Below, in pieces: positions 25,955 through 34,474 of a stretch of DNA of 64,000 nt (its first letter is position 1; every line of letters starts with the position of its first letter). The stretch spans positions 62,001 through 126,000 of the forward strand of contig JAZNPK010000010.1 of the NCBI GenBank assembly GCA_045589595.1. The letters run 5' to 3'. Position numbers and translations under genes: made by a program. Source of the DNA: SIG77 sp045589595. GTDB taxonomy: Bacteria; Verrucomicrobiota; Lentisphaeria; Victivallales; UBA1829. Under the pieces are notes generated by a model. It saw nothing but the letters and a program-made list of their open reading frames with translations, ran no database searches and was not told the origin of the DNA.

Positions 25955-26785
25955 TCAATTTCCTCCTTCAAGCGTTGATTTGATCAATTCCGTTGCGTTT
26001 TTGATGTCGGATTCCTGTTCCGGGCCGGGCAGGATTTCCCGTTCGATGATCAATGGACCGCAGAACCCGTTGGAAACAAGTCGTTTCAGTAGAGATGTAA
26101 AGTTTGTTGAGCCGGAGCCGAGTACCGTTTCTCTGCCCCGGATGGCATCTCCGATCGGGGGATCGGCATCTTTGCAGTGCATGACTTTGATCCGGTCGCC
26201 GAGCAGATCCGCGATCTCTGCGGGGGTGCCGTTGTTGTAGATCAGCATATTGGCGGGATCGAAGTTGACGCCCACATTGGGTTCATTGATGTCGTCTATG
26301 ATCTGCTTCAGATGAATTGCCGTTTCGGTTCCCGTTTCAAAAAGAAAATCCAGTCCGAGTGTGGCGGCAAATCTTGCAAGCTGCCGGATATCAAGAATAA
26401 AGCGGTCATAAAACGCGTTCTTTTCTTCCGGGACAAAGCCCACATGGCAGGACACGGAGTTGATGCCGTAACGTTTGCACCATGTCATCAGACGGCAGGA
26501 GATCACCATCCTTTCGCAGCGGGTGGTGAGGGGAACGATGCCGACACCCTCCCGCGGGTTCGTCCAGTCCTGATCGGGATAGGAAAGAAACATAGACGGA
26601 ACGGAAATTCCGTATTTGTCGAGCAGTTCAAAGAGTGCATCCGATTTTTTCACCGCTTCAGCGGTCGGCGCAAGATATTCCTCATAAACACCGGCGATCT
26701 GAATGCAGTTAAGCCCGATCTCTCTGAAAAACGCAATGCGCCGTTCATCGATATCCGTACATCTGATAAGTGCTCCGATATTCAT
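25955..26785 (-). CDS. Sugar phosphate isomerase/epimerase (xylose-isomerase-like TIM barrel)
   Basis: 276 residues, AP endonuclease 2/xylose-isomerase-like TIM barrel. Candidate metal ligands are the Glu in FLFETGTETA, the Asp and Asn in NVGVNFDPANM, the His/Asp of VMHCKDAD, and a final Glu in LIIERE. Typical partner of Gfo/Idh/MocA oxidoreductases, as here with one base between the genes. First gene of the pair; a promoter is visible 44 bp upstream. Confidence 0.88.
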   Translation of the reverse strand: MNIGALIRCTDIDERRIAFFREIGLNCIQIAGVYEEYLAPTAEAVKKSDALFELLDKYGISVPSMFLSYPDQDWTNPREGVGIVPLTTRCERMVISCRLMTWCKRYGINSVSCHVGFVPEEKNAFYDRFILDIRQLARFAATLGLDFLFETGTETAIHLKQIIDDINEPNVGVNFDPANMLIYNNGTPAEIADLLGDRIKVMHCKDADPPIGDAIRGRETVLGSGSTNFTSLLKRLVSNGFCGPLIIEREILPGPEQESDIKNATELIKSTLEGGN

Positions 26786-26828
26786 TTTTGATCCTTTTGA
26801 TGTGTTGAAAAGTTATCCAACATCACTT

Positions 26829-26856
26829 ACTATACAGCAGTAAAGATCATTTGCAA
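26829..26856 (-). promoter_or_regulatory. Promoter of the epimerase/oxidoreductase pair
   Basis: On the minus strand TTGCAA, 16 bp, TATAGT with TG one base before. Confidence 0.5.
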
Positions 26857-26977
26857 TGAACAAAACGAACTGAATTCAGCATAAAACGAACATCGTGATC
26901 TTGCAGCGCAAACCTTCAGCGGCACTTCATCTTTTATTCCGTAACGGAACTCTCGCCTGACCGCATAATAAACCCAT

Positions 26978-27007
26978 AAAAAATTACAGCCGCCGTCCGG
27001 CGGCTGT
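26978..27007 (-). terminator. Terminator of the beta-helix protein gene
   Basis: ACAGCCGCC (26986-26994) and GGCGGCTGT (26999-27007) form a 9-bp stem with a 4-nt loop; the minus-strand continuation is TAATTTTTT. Confidence 0.85.
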
Positions 27008-27053
27008 TTTCTGCGGGGCAGGGGGGTGTTTTTCCGTAAATGCGTAACGGATC

Positions 27054-28433
27054 TTATTTCAGGGGGATCAGCGTGAAATCTGTTTCGTGCAGGACCCTTT
27101 CCAGAAACTCCTCCGCGCCGGACATGGGGATACAGTTGTCCTGTCCCCACATTGCAAATTGTCCGTCTGCGTGCTGGATATAAGTGTTTCCGCGGAACTG
27201 CAGAGCGCCTTCCGGCTCGACAAAATGGGAGTGATAATAAATGTATCCGGTACTCCGTTCAAAGATATTGTTTTCGGTCCGGTAATTTTCCGTATGCTCT
27301 GCCGGTTGAGCGAAACTGTACATGGGGATACGCTCTTTCCGGAGGGGGCATCCCCAGCCATCGCCGCCGAAACGGCAGAAGTTGTCGTGTACGTATATGT
27401 TACGCGTGATACTGGTGCGGTTCCGCTGATTGTAATACTCAATGGACCAGAAACAATATTCGATCAGGTTGTCGTGATACTCCACATCTTCCTGGATCAC
27501 ATCCCATTTTTTCATATCGTTGCACTGATGCGTGATGCCGGTATCATAAATCTGATAGATCCAGTTGTGATGTACATGGTAGCCGTGGCAGCCGCCGAAG
27601 ATCTCCACTGCATTGCCGTAACGGATCAGTCTGTTCCAGTTCCAAAGGGAGCCGCCGATGTAGTCAAAGATACAGTTTTTAACCTCAAGTCCGTGAATAT
27701 CAGAAACACCGCTGACGCCATGCGCTCCCGTGACGGTGATATGCAGATTATCGATCGTCACATGTCCGATATCGCCCCAAAGTGAAATAATATGATAATT
27801 TTCCGCGATCTCGATCCGTTTGAACCGTTCCCCCGGATTCCCTCCGGCACATTTGAGATAAAGCGTATCCGTATCGCCGCTGCACCAGAATTCCAGATCC
27901 TTTGCGTTTTCCAGATGCCGGTATCCATCCGCCGTATGTCCGGGCAGCAGCCAGCCGAGAAGAGCATCATATTTGCCGATGCTCCGCGGGTCGTGATCAA
28001 ATGTGATCAGCCCTGCATTTTTCAGGGGCAGGGTACACCGCCAGACATCCGGCAGAGCTGTTTCCACCCACAGATCCGGATCTGCATAGTTCTGTCTGGA
28101 AGCGCAGATCACCGGCTTTCCGCCGTTTCCGTAAGCGGAATAAGTCACGCCGGTGGACGCCACAAATGTTCCGCGGAACAGATCGCCCCGTTTGAAAAGA
28201 ACGGCATCCCCCGGCTGCAGCGGCAGTGATCCGATCCGTTTCAGTGAACGGACCGCCGTTTCCGGCGTCAATCCGTCCTGCGCATCATCACCGTTTTCGC
28301 TGACATAGTAGCAGGTGCCGGAAATGGCTGCCGGATCTGTGTTTTTTGCGTTCAGACAGGCTTCTTTCATGGCATCTGCTTTTGCCTGACAGTATGCAGT
28401 TACGGCAGATTTTTCAGCGGGAATATTTTTCAT
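27054..28433 (-). CDS. Right-handed parallel beta-helix protein (pectate-lyase-like fold)
   Basis: 459 residues from the ATG at 28433; no signal peptide. A helical N-terminus (1-40) precedes CYYVSENGDDAQDGLTPETAVRSL, the usual entry to secreted polysaccharide-lyase/hydrolase beta-helices, and repeated coils such as VTIDNLHITVTGAHG, LEVKNCIFDYIGG and YHVHHNWIYQIYDTG. No catalytic motif can be fixed, so lyase or hydrolase activity stays open. It closes the carbohydrate region; the AT-rich accessory region starts just upstream. Confidence 0.75.
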   Translation of the reverse strand: MKNIPAEKSAVTAYCQAKADAMKEACLNAKNTDPAAISGTCYYVSENGDDAQDGLTPETAVRSLKRIGSLPLQPGDAVLFKRGDLFRGTFVASTGVTYSAYGNGGKPVICASRQNYADPDLWVETALPDVWRCTLPLKNAGLITFDHDPRSIGKYDALLGWLLPGHTADGYRHLENAKDLEFWCSGDTDTLYLKCAGGNPGERFKRIEIAENYHIISLWGDIGHVTIDNLHITVTGAHGVSGVSDIHGLEVKNCIFDYIGGSLWNWNRLIRYGNAVEIFGGCHGYHVHHNWIYQIYDTGITHQCNDMKKWDVIQEDVEYHDNLIEYCFWSIEYYNQRNRTSITRNIYVHDNFCRFGGDGWGCPLRKERIPMYSFAQPAEHTENYRTENNIFERSTGYIYYHSHFVEPEGALQFRGNTYIQHADGQFAMWGQDNCIPMSGAEEFLERVLHETDFTLIPLK

Positions 28434-28501
28434 GATCGTCTTGACTTTCAGTTGATTTGTTCGATATGTTTGAAGATAATATATCCACACGGAAACAAAA
28501 T

Positions 28502-29461
28502 TCAATGGGATCTATTCTTTATGATCTCATTTTCGATTTTGTATGCCAGTGTTTCTCTCGCATCGGTTTGTACCGGAACACCGGGCGGAAAATCCTCTTC
28601 ATTTTCTTTCAAATCGGATAAAATCCTCCGCACTTCGTACAGCAAATCTTTATAACGGAATCGCCATTCTGATTTGAACGGAATATCCGTTTCCTCTGTG
28701 GGCAGCGGTTCAAAAAATGTCAGGATAATAAAGTCTTCCTCCCGTCGGCTCCGAACCTGAAACAGCGGTGGTTCGTCTGTTTTTTTGCCGAAGAAAAATG
28801 GCGCACATTCACAATGCGAAAACAACAGGCAGTCCATTTCAGTAAAGTCGATCCACAGTGACTGCAGAACGATTCCATTCAAGGTTGCTTTGATCGATAT
28901 TGAAGTGGATATACTGCCGTGGATATTATCGCGCTCCATCAACTCCCGGTGAGGGGGCAAATGAAAATGAGTTACCGGATGAAGTTTGATGATGTCAACC
29001 GCATTACCGGAATTTTGATCCCAGAACTGCCACATTTTTTTCGCGCAGCATCCTTCCCGCCAGAAACGGAGCATTTTGTATGCGGTGTCATCAAAACGGA
29101 TCTGTCTGTCTCTGTGAGTTTGCATAAAAACTTTTTCCGGTGCTGTCAGGCAGTCGCGCGGTTTGGATTCCAGCAATTTGAGGCGTTTTATATGTGCCGA
29201 CCGCAATTCATCGCAACTGTTGTAAAAGATCTTGCGGTCAGGATCATTTTCAAGTAATGACCAGTTCGTGCTGCCGTTTTTGCGAAATTCTGTTTCGGCA
29301 TCAGAGAGTGGAATATTATGTTTTTCCTTTTTAACGATGATGCCGCTCAGGGAATTTTGATGCAGGATCGTCGCCCTGTCCGGATCTTTTGGGTCGAAGT
29401 AACCATGAAAGTTGCTTTTTCCGGTGAAACAGTCGTAAATAAATATATCGCCCTGTGGCAT
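28502..29461 (-). CDS. Hypothetical protein, 319 residues
   Basis: Not recognised. Start ATG has AAAGGAG 9 bp upstream. The protein opens MPQGDIFIYDCFTGKSNFHG and is soluble, charged and rich in aromatic residues. Residues 130-230 hold a Cys pair (EGCCAKK) and a DCLLFSHCECAPFFFGKK segment; the C-terminus is helical (LLYEVRRILSDLKENEEDF). No signal peptide or membrane helix. The small ORF at 29499-29744 lies just upstream on the same strand. Its position at the edge of a debris-rich region suggests accessory content. Confidence 0.6.
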   Translation of the reverse strand: MPQGDIFIYDCFTGKSNFHGYFDPKDPDRATILHQNSLSGIIVKKEKHNIPLSDAETEFRKNGSTNWSLLENDPDRKIFYNSCDELRSAHIKRLKLLESKPRDCLTAPEKVFMQTHRDRQIRFDDTAYKMLRFWREGCCAKKMWQFWDQNSGNAVDIIKLHPVTHFHLPPHRELMERDNIHGSISTSISIKATLNGIVLQSLWIDFTEMDCLLFSHCECAPFFFGKKTDEPPLFQVRSRREEDFIILTFFEPLPTEETDIPFKSEWRFRYKDLLYEVRRILSDLKENEEDFPPGVPVQTDARETLAYKIENEIIKNRSH

Positions 29462-29498
29462 AACAACGCTCCTTTTTTGTTTTACTGCAGTATCGCAA

Positions 29499-29744
29499 TT
29501 ATTTATCTATCAGCCTCGTCAGAAAAGGAAAATGAAACAGCGGCATCCGCGGGATCAGGGCATTGGAATTATAATTCAACAAGCCGATCTGCGAAATATT
29601 CCCGCCGGATTTGTCAATAAAATTCGCCGCTCCGATGGATACACTGTCATACTCCCGGACAAGTGTTTTGTATCTTTCACCTTTCCACAGGCAATATAAT
29701 GCAGATAGTGATATATTGCAAACGGCTAAACACTCATTTTTCAT
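29499..29744 (-). CDS. Small hypothetical ORF, 81 residues, possibly a gene remnant
   Basis: Starts MKNECLAVC immediately after a compound hairpin, with the DNA context AAAAATGAAAAATGAG that also precedes the four-helix-bundle gene near 40940. The first 35 codons or so resemble the untranslated leader of that gene at the DNA level, so the real start may lie further in, or this may be a decayed relative. The tail (FIDKSGGNISQIGLLNYNSNALIPRMPLF) is not recognised. No good SD. Confidence 0.3.
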   Translation of the reverse strand: MKNECLAVCNISLSALYCLWKGERYKTLVREYDSVSIGAANFIDKSGGNISQIGLLNYNSNALIPRMPLFHFPFLTRLIDK

Positions 29745-29759
29745 TTTTACATCACGCAA

Positions 29760-29783
29760 ACAGAAAGCGAATGCTTTACCTGT
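29760..29783. repeat. Compound hairpin before the MKNE leader
   Basis: ACAG (29760-29763) and CTGT (29780-29783) enclose AAAGC-GAAT-GCTTT. The outer-stem/bulge/inner-stem layout matches the hairpin at 40951-40979, which also precedes an AAAATGAAAAATGAG leader. Confidence 0.45.
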
Positions 29784-29857
29784 CAGGCGGAAATAAAGTA
29801 CGGCTCCGGTGATTTCAGTGCCACTCCGTTAATAATCAGAAAAAAAGCGTTTTACAG

Positions 29858-29899
29858 CCTTGTCTTTTTCAGAAAATAGCTATCTTCTGAAAAACAAGG
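29858..29899. repeat. Hairpin in the leader of the truncated Sel1 gene
   Basis: CCTTG-TC-TTTTTCAGAA pairs with TTCTGAAAAA-CAAGG (15 bp with a 2-nt bulge). It lies about 30 bp before the ATG and may sequester or stabilise the leader. Confidence 0.4.
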
Positions 29900-29931
29900 T
29901 GGTTATTTGTCAATCAAAAAGGAGAAGTATA

Positions 29932-30153
29932 ATGAGTTTGTCTAAGAAGATTCTGGTGCTTTTTGCACTCCTGGTATGCGGCGCTTTGTGTGCTGGCGTT
30001 GAAAGCGATCCGAAAGAAACCGTAAAGAGGTATCGTAAAGCCGCAGAACAGGGAGATGCAAAGGTACAATACAATTTAGGGGTTCGCTACCAAAATGGCA
30101 TTGGCGTTGAAAAAGACCCGCAAGAAGCAGAGAAATGCTGGAGGGTGTTTTAA
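29932..30153 (+). pseudogene. Truncated secreted Sel1/TPR-like repeat protein
   Basis: The ATG at 29932 has AAGGAG 9 bp upstream. A signal peptide (about 1-24, ending LCAG) is followed by a single Sel1 repeat: AAEQGDAKVQYNLGVRYQNGIGVEKDPQEA. The frame then ends EKCWRVF because the coding sequence runs into the 211-bp repeat at 30139. Sel1 proteins normally have several repeats, so this is a gene cut after its first one. Expression signals are intact, so a short product may still be made. Confidence 0.7.
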
Positions 30154-30349
30154 TTCATCGGAATATTTCTCTCAAGCTCAAAATGGTTGCTGACAATGCA
30201 AACTTGCTGAACTATGCCGTTTCTTCGGAAAATATCTCCAAAAGCATAAAAATAAAAACAGAGAACGGCTTTTACCTCAAACGAAATATCTGTAAATTCC
30301 GCAGAAATAAAAACCGCCCCGGAAAATAGTCGCACCACCGACATTTATT
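30139..30349. repeat. 211-bp dispersed repeat, copy 1
   Basis: Matches 38144-38354 over the same length with no net indel and many substitutions. Both copies begin TGGAGGGTGTTTTAATT and end ACATTTATT. On the minus strand both carry an uninterrupted 64-codon ORF (30150-30344 and 38155-38349, about 70 percent identical as protein). The plus-strand frame is open in copy 1 only. It truncates the Sel1 gene here. Confidence 0.75.
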
Positions 30350-30351
30350 TA

Positions 30352-30567
30352 AATCCGGCTTTTTCCAACTCCAATGTCCGGGAACTCGCCCGTGCCATCG
30401 GCAAGGATATGGCGTATGTTTCCCGGATTACCCGGCTCACGCTGCTGTCGCCGGAAATCATCCACGGCGTCCTCACCGGGCAGTTGGACCAAATCGGCGT
30501 GGAAAAGTGCAAGCAGCCTTTTCCGATTTTATGGGATGAACAGAAAAAGTTTTTCGGCATCGAGTAA
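30352..30567 (+). pseudogene. C-terminal remnant of a site-specific recombinase-associated/HTH protein
   Basis: An open frame without its own start reads VRELARAIGKDMAYVSRITRL, then TLLSPEIIHGVLTGQ and KCKQPFPILWDEQKKFFGIE, then stop. This is the helix-turn-helix tail found at the C-terminus of some serine-recombinase-type proteins. The frame continues back to about 30258, inside the 211-bp repeat. No catalytic domain is present. It is followed at once by a terminator hairpin. Family assignment is from recall. Confidence 0.5.
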
Positions 30568-30612
30568 CGCGCCCAGCGTTTTGCGGTAGGAATTATCCTG
30601 CCGCCCTTTTTT
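30547..30612 (+). terminator. Terminator after the recombinase-tail remnant, part of a dispersed repeat
   Basis: GCGGTAGGA (30583-30591) pairs with TCCTGCCGC (30596-30604) and T-rich sequence follows. The block from AAGTTTTTCGGCAT through this hairpin recurs at 35063-35126 next to a broken MBOAT gene. Confidence 0.75.
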
Positions 30613-30652
30613 GTCGTACAGCATTTTTTTGCATTTTTTATGATATACATAC

Positions 30653-30681
30653 TTGACAATGCAATTCGTGGAAGGTACAGT
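30653..30681 (+). promoter_or_regulatory. Promoter of the AAGC-repeat gene
   Basis: TTGACA, 17 bp, TACAGT; the ATG at 30719 follows 38 bp later with AGAGGAG about 6 bp before it. Confidence 0.65.
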
Positions 30682-30718
30682 AACTGCGCGTGCGAATAAA
30701 TTTAAGAGGAGAGCAACA

Positions 30719-31123
<405 letters not shown>

Positions 31124-31144
31124 CACACAAAGGAGCTTGAAATA

Positions 31145-32074
31145 ATGGCAACCCCAAAAAAGCAAAAAAACATTGCTGCTGCAACAAATGCAGGTACACC
31201 TGAAAAAGATGCAGGTACACCAGCAAAACGTGCAAGAGATAGTATCCAGGAAGAAGTTGATCAAATCCTTAAATTTAAGAGCGAAAAAGATTGGGGCGAT
31301 TTCCTCCGAAAGAAGGGCGAGGGACACAAAATTTATTATCATTACACCACGCTGAAAACATTGAAGGCGATCTTTACAAGTTCCGCTTGGAAACTGAAAC
31401 GGGCTGATCTTTCCAATGATCCGCTGGAAAATCCGGTGCATAATACCTCTTTTGTCAGCAGATCTTTGAGTTCCATGGGGATGTGGGAAATGTATTCCAA
31501 ACTTTCTGCGGATGATGATATCGGGGTACGGATCGGGATCCCGCAAAAGGAGTTCCGGGAAATTTTTGCCGAAGATTCTGTTTTTTACACGATGGATCCC
31601 AACGGAAACCTGCAGCCGTTCGGCAGTAATACACCTGTTATTTGTGACATGGCATATTGGCATTTCGGAAAAGATACAGGAAGTTCTCTTGCGTTCTACC
31701 GCAACTATGAATTCCCGGGCAACGCTTTGAATTTTCATTTTGAAAATGAAGATCAAATGCAGCAGATCGGTAAGAAACTGCCGCCGTTTTTCAAAACTGC
31801 GGTCTGGCGGAAAGAGGATGAAGTCCGGGTTTATGCAGATTTTTCCAATGAAAGAAATGTTCCGGATGAACTTTTCGTAAAAATCAAACCGGAGCATTTC
31901 AAGGAAATGTCCTTCCGCCTCTCTCCGGCAGTTAAGAATTCAAAAAAGATGGCAGAAATACTGAAAAAGCAGGAAATGACTGAAGTATTATTTTTCCTGA
32001 TGTTCAAATTGCTTTGCAACGAATTGAAAGTCAGTCAATTTCAAATGCCGAACCAGTATGAAGCCTGGCAGTGA
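31145..32074 (+). CDS. DUF2971-like protein
   Basis: 309 residues. The first 40 are Lys/Ala/Thr-rich with a repeated GTPEKDAGTPAK and look disordered. The core begins KIYYHYTTLKTLKAIFTSSAWKLKRADLSNDPLEN, a pattern typical of DUF2971 proteins. FFKTAVWRKEDEVRVYAD corresponds to the later conserved part. Biochemical function unknown; such proteins often sit in accessory or defence-like islands. SD AAAGGAG 10 bp before ATG. No signal peptide. Confidence 0.65.
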   Translation: MATPKKQKNIAAATNAGTPEKDAGTPAKRARDSIQEEVDQILKFKSEKDWGDFLRKKGEGHKIYYHYTTLKTLKAIFTSSAWKLKRADLSNDPLENPVHNTSFVSRSLSSMGMWEMYSKLSADDDIGVRIGIPQKEFREIFAEDSVFYTMDPNGNLQPFGSNTPVICDMAYWHFGKDTGSSLAFYRNYEFPGNALNFHFENEDQMQQIGKKLPPFFKTAVWRKEDEVRVYADFSNERNVPDELFVKIKPEHFKEMSFRLSPAVKNSKKMAEILKKQEMTEVLFFLMFKLLCNELKVSQFQMPNQYEAWQ

Positions 32075-32138
32075 TGAAACTTTTGAACAAAAAAATAACA
32101 CATACAAAAAAATGTAAGATAGGAGTTGTTTCTGTAAA

Positions 32139-33662
32139 ATGAACTGCAAAGTAAAAAAGACATTGGTCCTGCTGGGGCTTGCTCTGGCGGTGACGCTCGG
32201 GTTCTGCGGATGCGGTCCCTCGGAAGAGGAAGTGTATGAGATCCTTGGTCGCGTCGAACAAAAGCAGAAAAAGATCAAAGAAGCAAATCTGAGTATGGAT
32301 CAGGGATTTCAGGAAAAATTGGACCTGTTGGAACGGCAGTTTACATCTGCAAACCGTGCTTTTTCCAAAGGGGATTACAGTGCCACCGCAAAATTTCTGC
32401 AGGATGCGGAATCCGCCGCAGACTGGATCATGAGTCGCGGTCCTCTCCGTTACGAAGCGGATGAAAAATACAGCGAACTGCAAAGCCGGAAGAGGTACAG
32501 CAATTCTAACGAGATCAATGCTCCGAAATATGCCTCCACAATTTATGCGGAAGCGGAAAAATACGAACAGCAGGGACGGGAAGCCTACGAAAAAATCGAA
32601 TTCGAGGAAGCGACCCGGTTGTATGTTCTTGCCACAAACGAATACAAAAAAGCTACTTCCACCGCCTCGGCATTTCATGCGGCAGTGTATGAAATGAATG
32701 CCGCCAAAGAAAAAGCGGATAAAGAAAAAGCGTCTCAGTTTGCCTCCACGATTTATCAGCCCGCTTTATCTCAGGTACTGTCGGCGATCAAAGCAAATGC
32801 ACAGGGGCGTTATGATGAAGCTTTGCAGCTGTTGGAATCAGCTGAAAATAAACTTGAAAACGCAGCAGCAACTGCATCACGGTTCACCGCAGCTCAACAA
32901 AAAGCCAATTCCGCCAAAGAAAAAGCAGAAAAGGTGAATGCTTTTCTGTGGGCATCTGCGATTCATCAAGAGGCTCTTTCTTATTCGCAACGAGCAGCGA
33001 AAGCACATGCACAGGGAAAATATGATGAAGCATTGCAGTTGCTGGATGCGGTAGAAGGGACTTTTGAAAAAGCAGAAAAAGAAGCTAAAAAAAATATTTC
33101 GTTGCCTATTATCAAATCCCTTGTAAAAATTGAAGAAAAAGACTATTACATTGGCAAATACGAAGTAACTCAGGCGCAGTGGAAGGCGGTAATGGGGAAC
33201 GATCCCGCTCACTTCAAAGGTGCAGACCGTCCCGTGGAGAACGTCAGTTGGCACGATGCTATGGAGTTTTGCGAGAAACTGAATGATTATGGTTATGCAC
33301 CCCGCGGTTACAAGTTTTCTCTGCCCACAAAAGCCCAGTGGGAATTTGCCGCCCGTGGGGGGAACTTGAGCAAGGGGTATGAATACAGCGGCAGTAATGA
33401 TATCAATGAAGTTGCATGGTATCGTGATAATTCCGGCAGGCAGACCCATGATGTGGGCGGAAAAAAGCCCAACGAACTCGGTTTGTATGATATGAGCGGA
33501 AATGTACAGGAGTGGTGCTTTGGCGGCTTCAACCCCTGCCATATACGCGGGGGCAGTTGGCGCGACGGCGCGGGCGGCTGCCAAGTGGCGCACGGCGACT
33601 ACGACCCGGGCTACGAGTACCCCTACCGCGGCTTCCGGCTCGCCCTTGTCCCGGTTCAATAA
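32139..33662 (+). CDS. Lipoprotein with coiled-coil repeats and a C-terminal FGE-sulfatase/C-type-lectin-like domain
   Basis: 507 residues. The signal sequence ends with a lipobox-like LGFCGCG (about residues 22-28), so an anchored lipoprotein is expected. Residues 35-320 hold helical repeats; two similar units contain AHAQGKYDEALQLLDAVE and ANAQGRYDEALQLLESAE. Residues about 335-507 form an FGE-sulfatase domain (IGKYEVTQAQWKAVMGN, PVENVSWHDAMEFCEKLN, LYDMSGNVQEWC). The last 50 codons have a different, GC-rich composition and look like a retroelement-diversified variable region. This makes it a likely surface ligand-binding protein rather than an enzyme. Confidence 0.8.
   Translation: MNCKVKKTLVLLGLALAVTLGFCGCGPSEEEVYEILGRVEQKQKKIKEANLSMDQGFQEKLDLLERQFTSANRAFSKGDYSATAKFLQDAESAADWIMSRGPLRYEADEKYSELQSRKRYSNSNEINAPKYASTIYAEAEKYEQQGREAYEKIEFEEATRLYVLATNEYKKATSTASAFHAAVYEMNAAKEKADKEKASQFASTIYQPALSQVLSAIKANAQGRYDEALQLLESAENKLENAAATASRFTAAQQKANSAKEKAEKVNAFLWASAIHQEALSYSQRAAKAHAQGKYDEALQLLDAVEGTFEKAEKEAKKNISLPIIKSLVKIEEKDYYIGKYEVTQAQWKAVMGNDPAHFKGADRPVENVSWHDAMEFCEKLNDYGYAPRGYKFSLPTKAQWEFAARGGNLSKGYEYSGSNDINEVAWYRDNSGRQTHDVGGKKPNELGLYDMSGNVQEWCFGGFNPCHIRGGSWRDGAGGCQVAHGDYDPGYEYPYRGFRLALVPVQ
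33540..33645 (+). other. Candidate DGR variable region (VR) at the 3' end of the FGE-like lipoprotein gene
   Basis: From RGGSW to RGFRL, nearly every non-framework codon has the form NNC (GAC, GGC, GGC, GGC, CAC, GGC, GAC, TAC, GAC, GGC, TAC, TAC, TAC), as expected if AAC codons of a template had been changed at adenines. Framework residues (RGGSW, the C, P and RGFRL) are kept. No template repeat and no reverse transcriptase were found in the window. Confidence 0.5.
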
Positions 33663-33941
33663 AAAGATATCCTCATAATCTTTGAGCTAAAACGGAGTGT
33701 CTGAAAACGCTCCAGATCCGGGCAATAGCGGGAGCTGCATCGGGGATTTGTATTGCATTCCCAGCAGTCAAGTCAGTCTGTGTTTTTTATGAGTCTTATA
33801 AGTCCTGATAAGTCTTATTTGGGTAATGCAAGCTTCAAACGAGCGATACACCCAAAAAAACGGGGGCGGACAGGTGCGGCAGAGCAGCTCATCCGCCCGC
33901 CCTCAGGCGTCTGTGCAAACATTGATATTATGGAGAGAAAA
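33663..33941. other. Intergenic region with TATAAGTC-type short repeats and a hairpin
   Basis: No gene seen. At about 33790-33822 a short word close to ATAAGTCTT is repeated three times. GGGCGGA (33865-33871) pairs with TCCGCCC around a long loop, with a run of A on its left that could end minus-strand transcription. Confidence 0.4.
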
Positions 33942-34406
33942 ATGAAACAAGCGATCCTGTTATCGGGGGTATCTCTGGTTGTGTCGGTCTTTTTCTGCGG
34001 ATGCGGAAATGAAGCCGAAAAAACGGAAGGGAACGGCGTTGATACCGTTGAGATCAATAAAAAGTGGAAGGAGATGGTCCGACCGGCAGCACGCCGCAGC
34101 CGTCTGGAACGGGATTCGGTATCTGTGGTCAATCAAATCATCAGAGAAAATCCCGGAAAGATCAGAGGTCATTGTACCCGGGTGGAGTTAACAGAAAAAC
34201 TTTCAGATAAAAAATGGAAGGGGTTCGCCCACCTCGATAACGGAAAAAAGTTGACCTGTTATGTGACCGAATCCTTTTCCGGAATCGAGGTGGAAGTGGA
34301 ATACGAGGAGAAAGTAGAATACATGGAGAAATACGAGGAGAAAGTAGAATACGAGGAGAAAATGGAATACGAGGTGAAAGTTGCTGTTCCCGTCTGGACA
34401 TGGTAA
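33942..34406 (+). CDS. Putative lipoprotein with a Glu/Lys/Tyr-rich repeat tail
   Basis: 154 residues from the ATG at 33942 (GGAGAG about 6 bp upstream). The signal sequence ends in FFCGCGNEAEK, a lipobox-like Cys site. The middle (about 65-115) reads HCTRVELTEKLSDKKWKGFAHLDNGKKLTCYVTE, resembling small secreted beta domains. The last 35 residues are a low-complexity repeat of short EYEEKVE-like units encoded by near-identical 18-30 bp DNA units, ending VAVPVWTW. Function unknown. Confidence 0.6.
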   Translation: MKQAILLSGVSLVVSVFFCGCGNEAEKTEGNGVDTVEINKKWKEMVRPAARRSRLERDSVSVVNQIIRENPGKIRGHCTRVELTEKLSDKKWKGFAHLDNGKKLTCYVTESFSGIEVEVEYEEKVEYMEKYEEKVEYEEKMEYEVKVAVPVWTW

Positions 34407-34474
34407 AAAAGGTTTTTCGGAGGGTAACGATTGCTTTCTCAACAGCACGCTGAAGGCGTGCGGGAGATCTCCGG

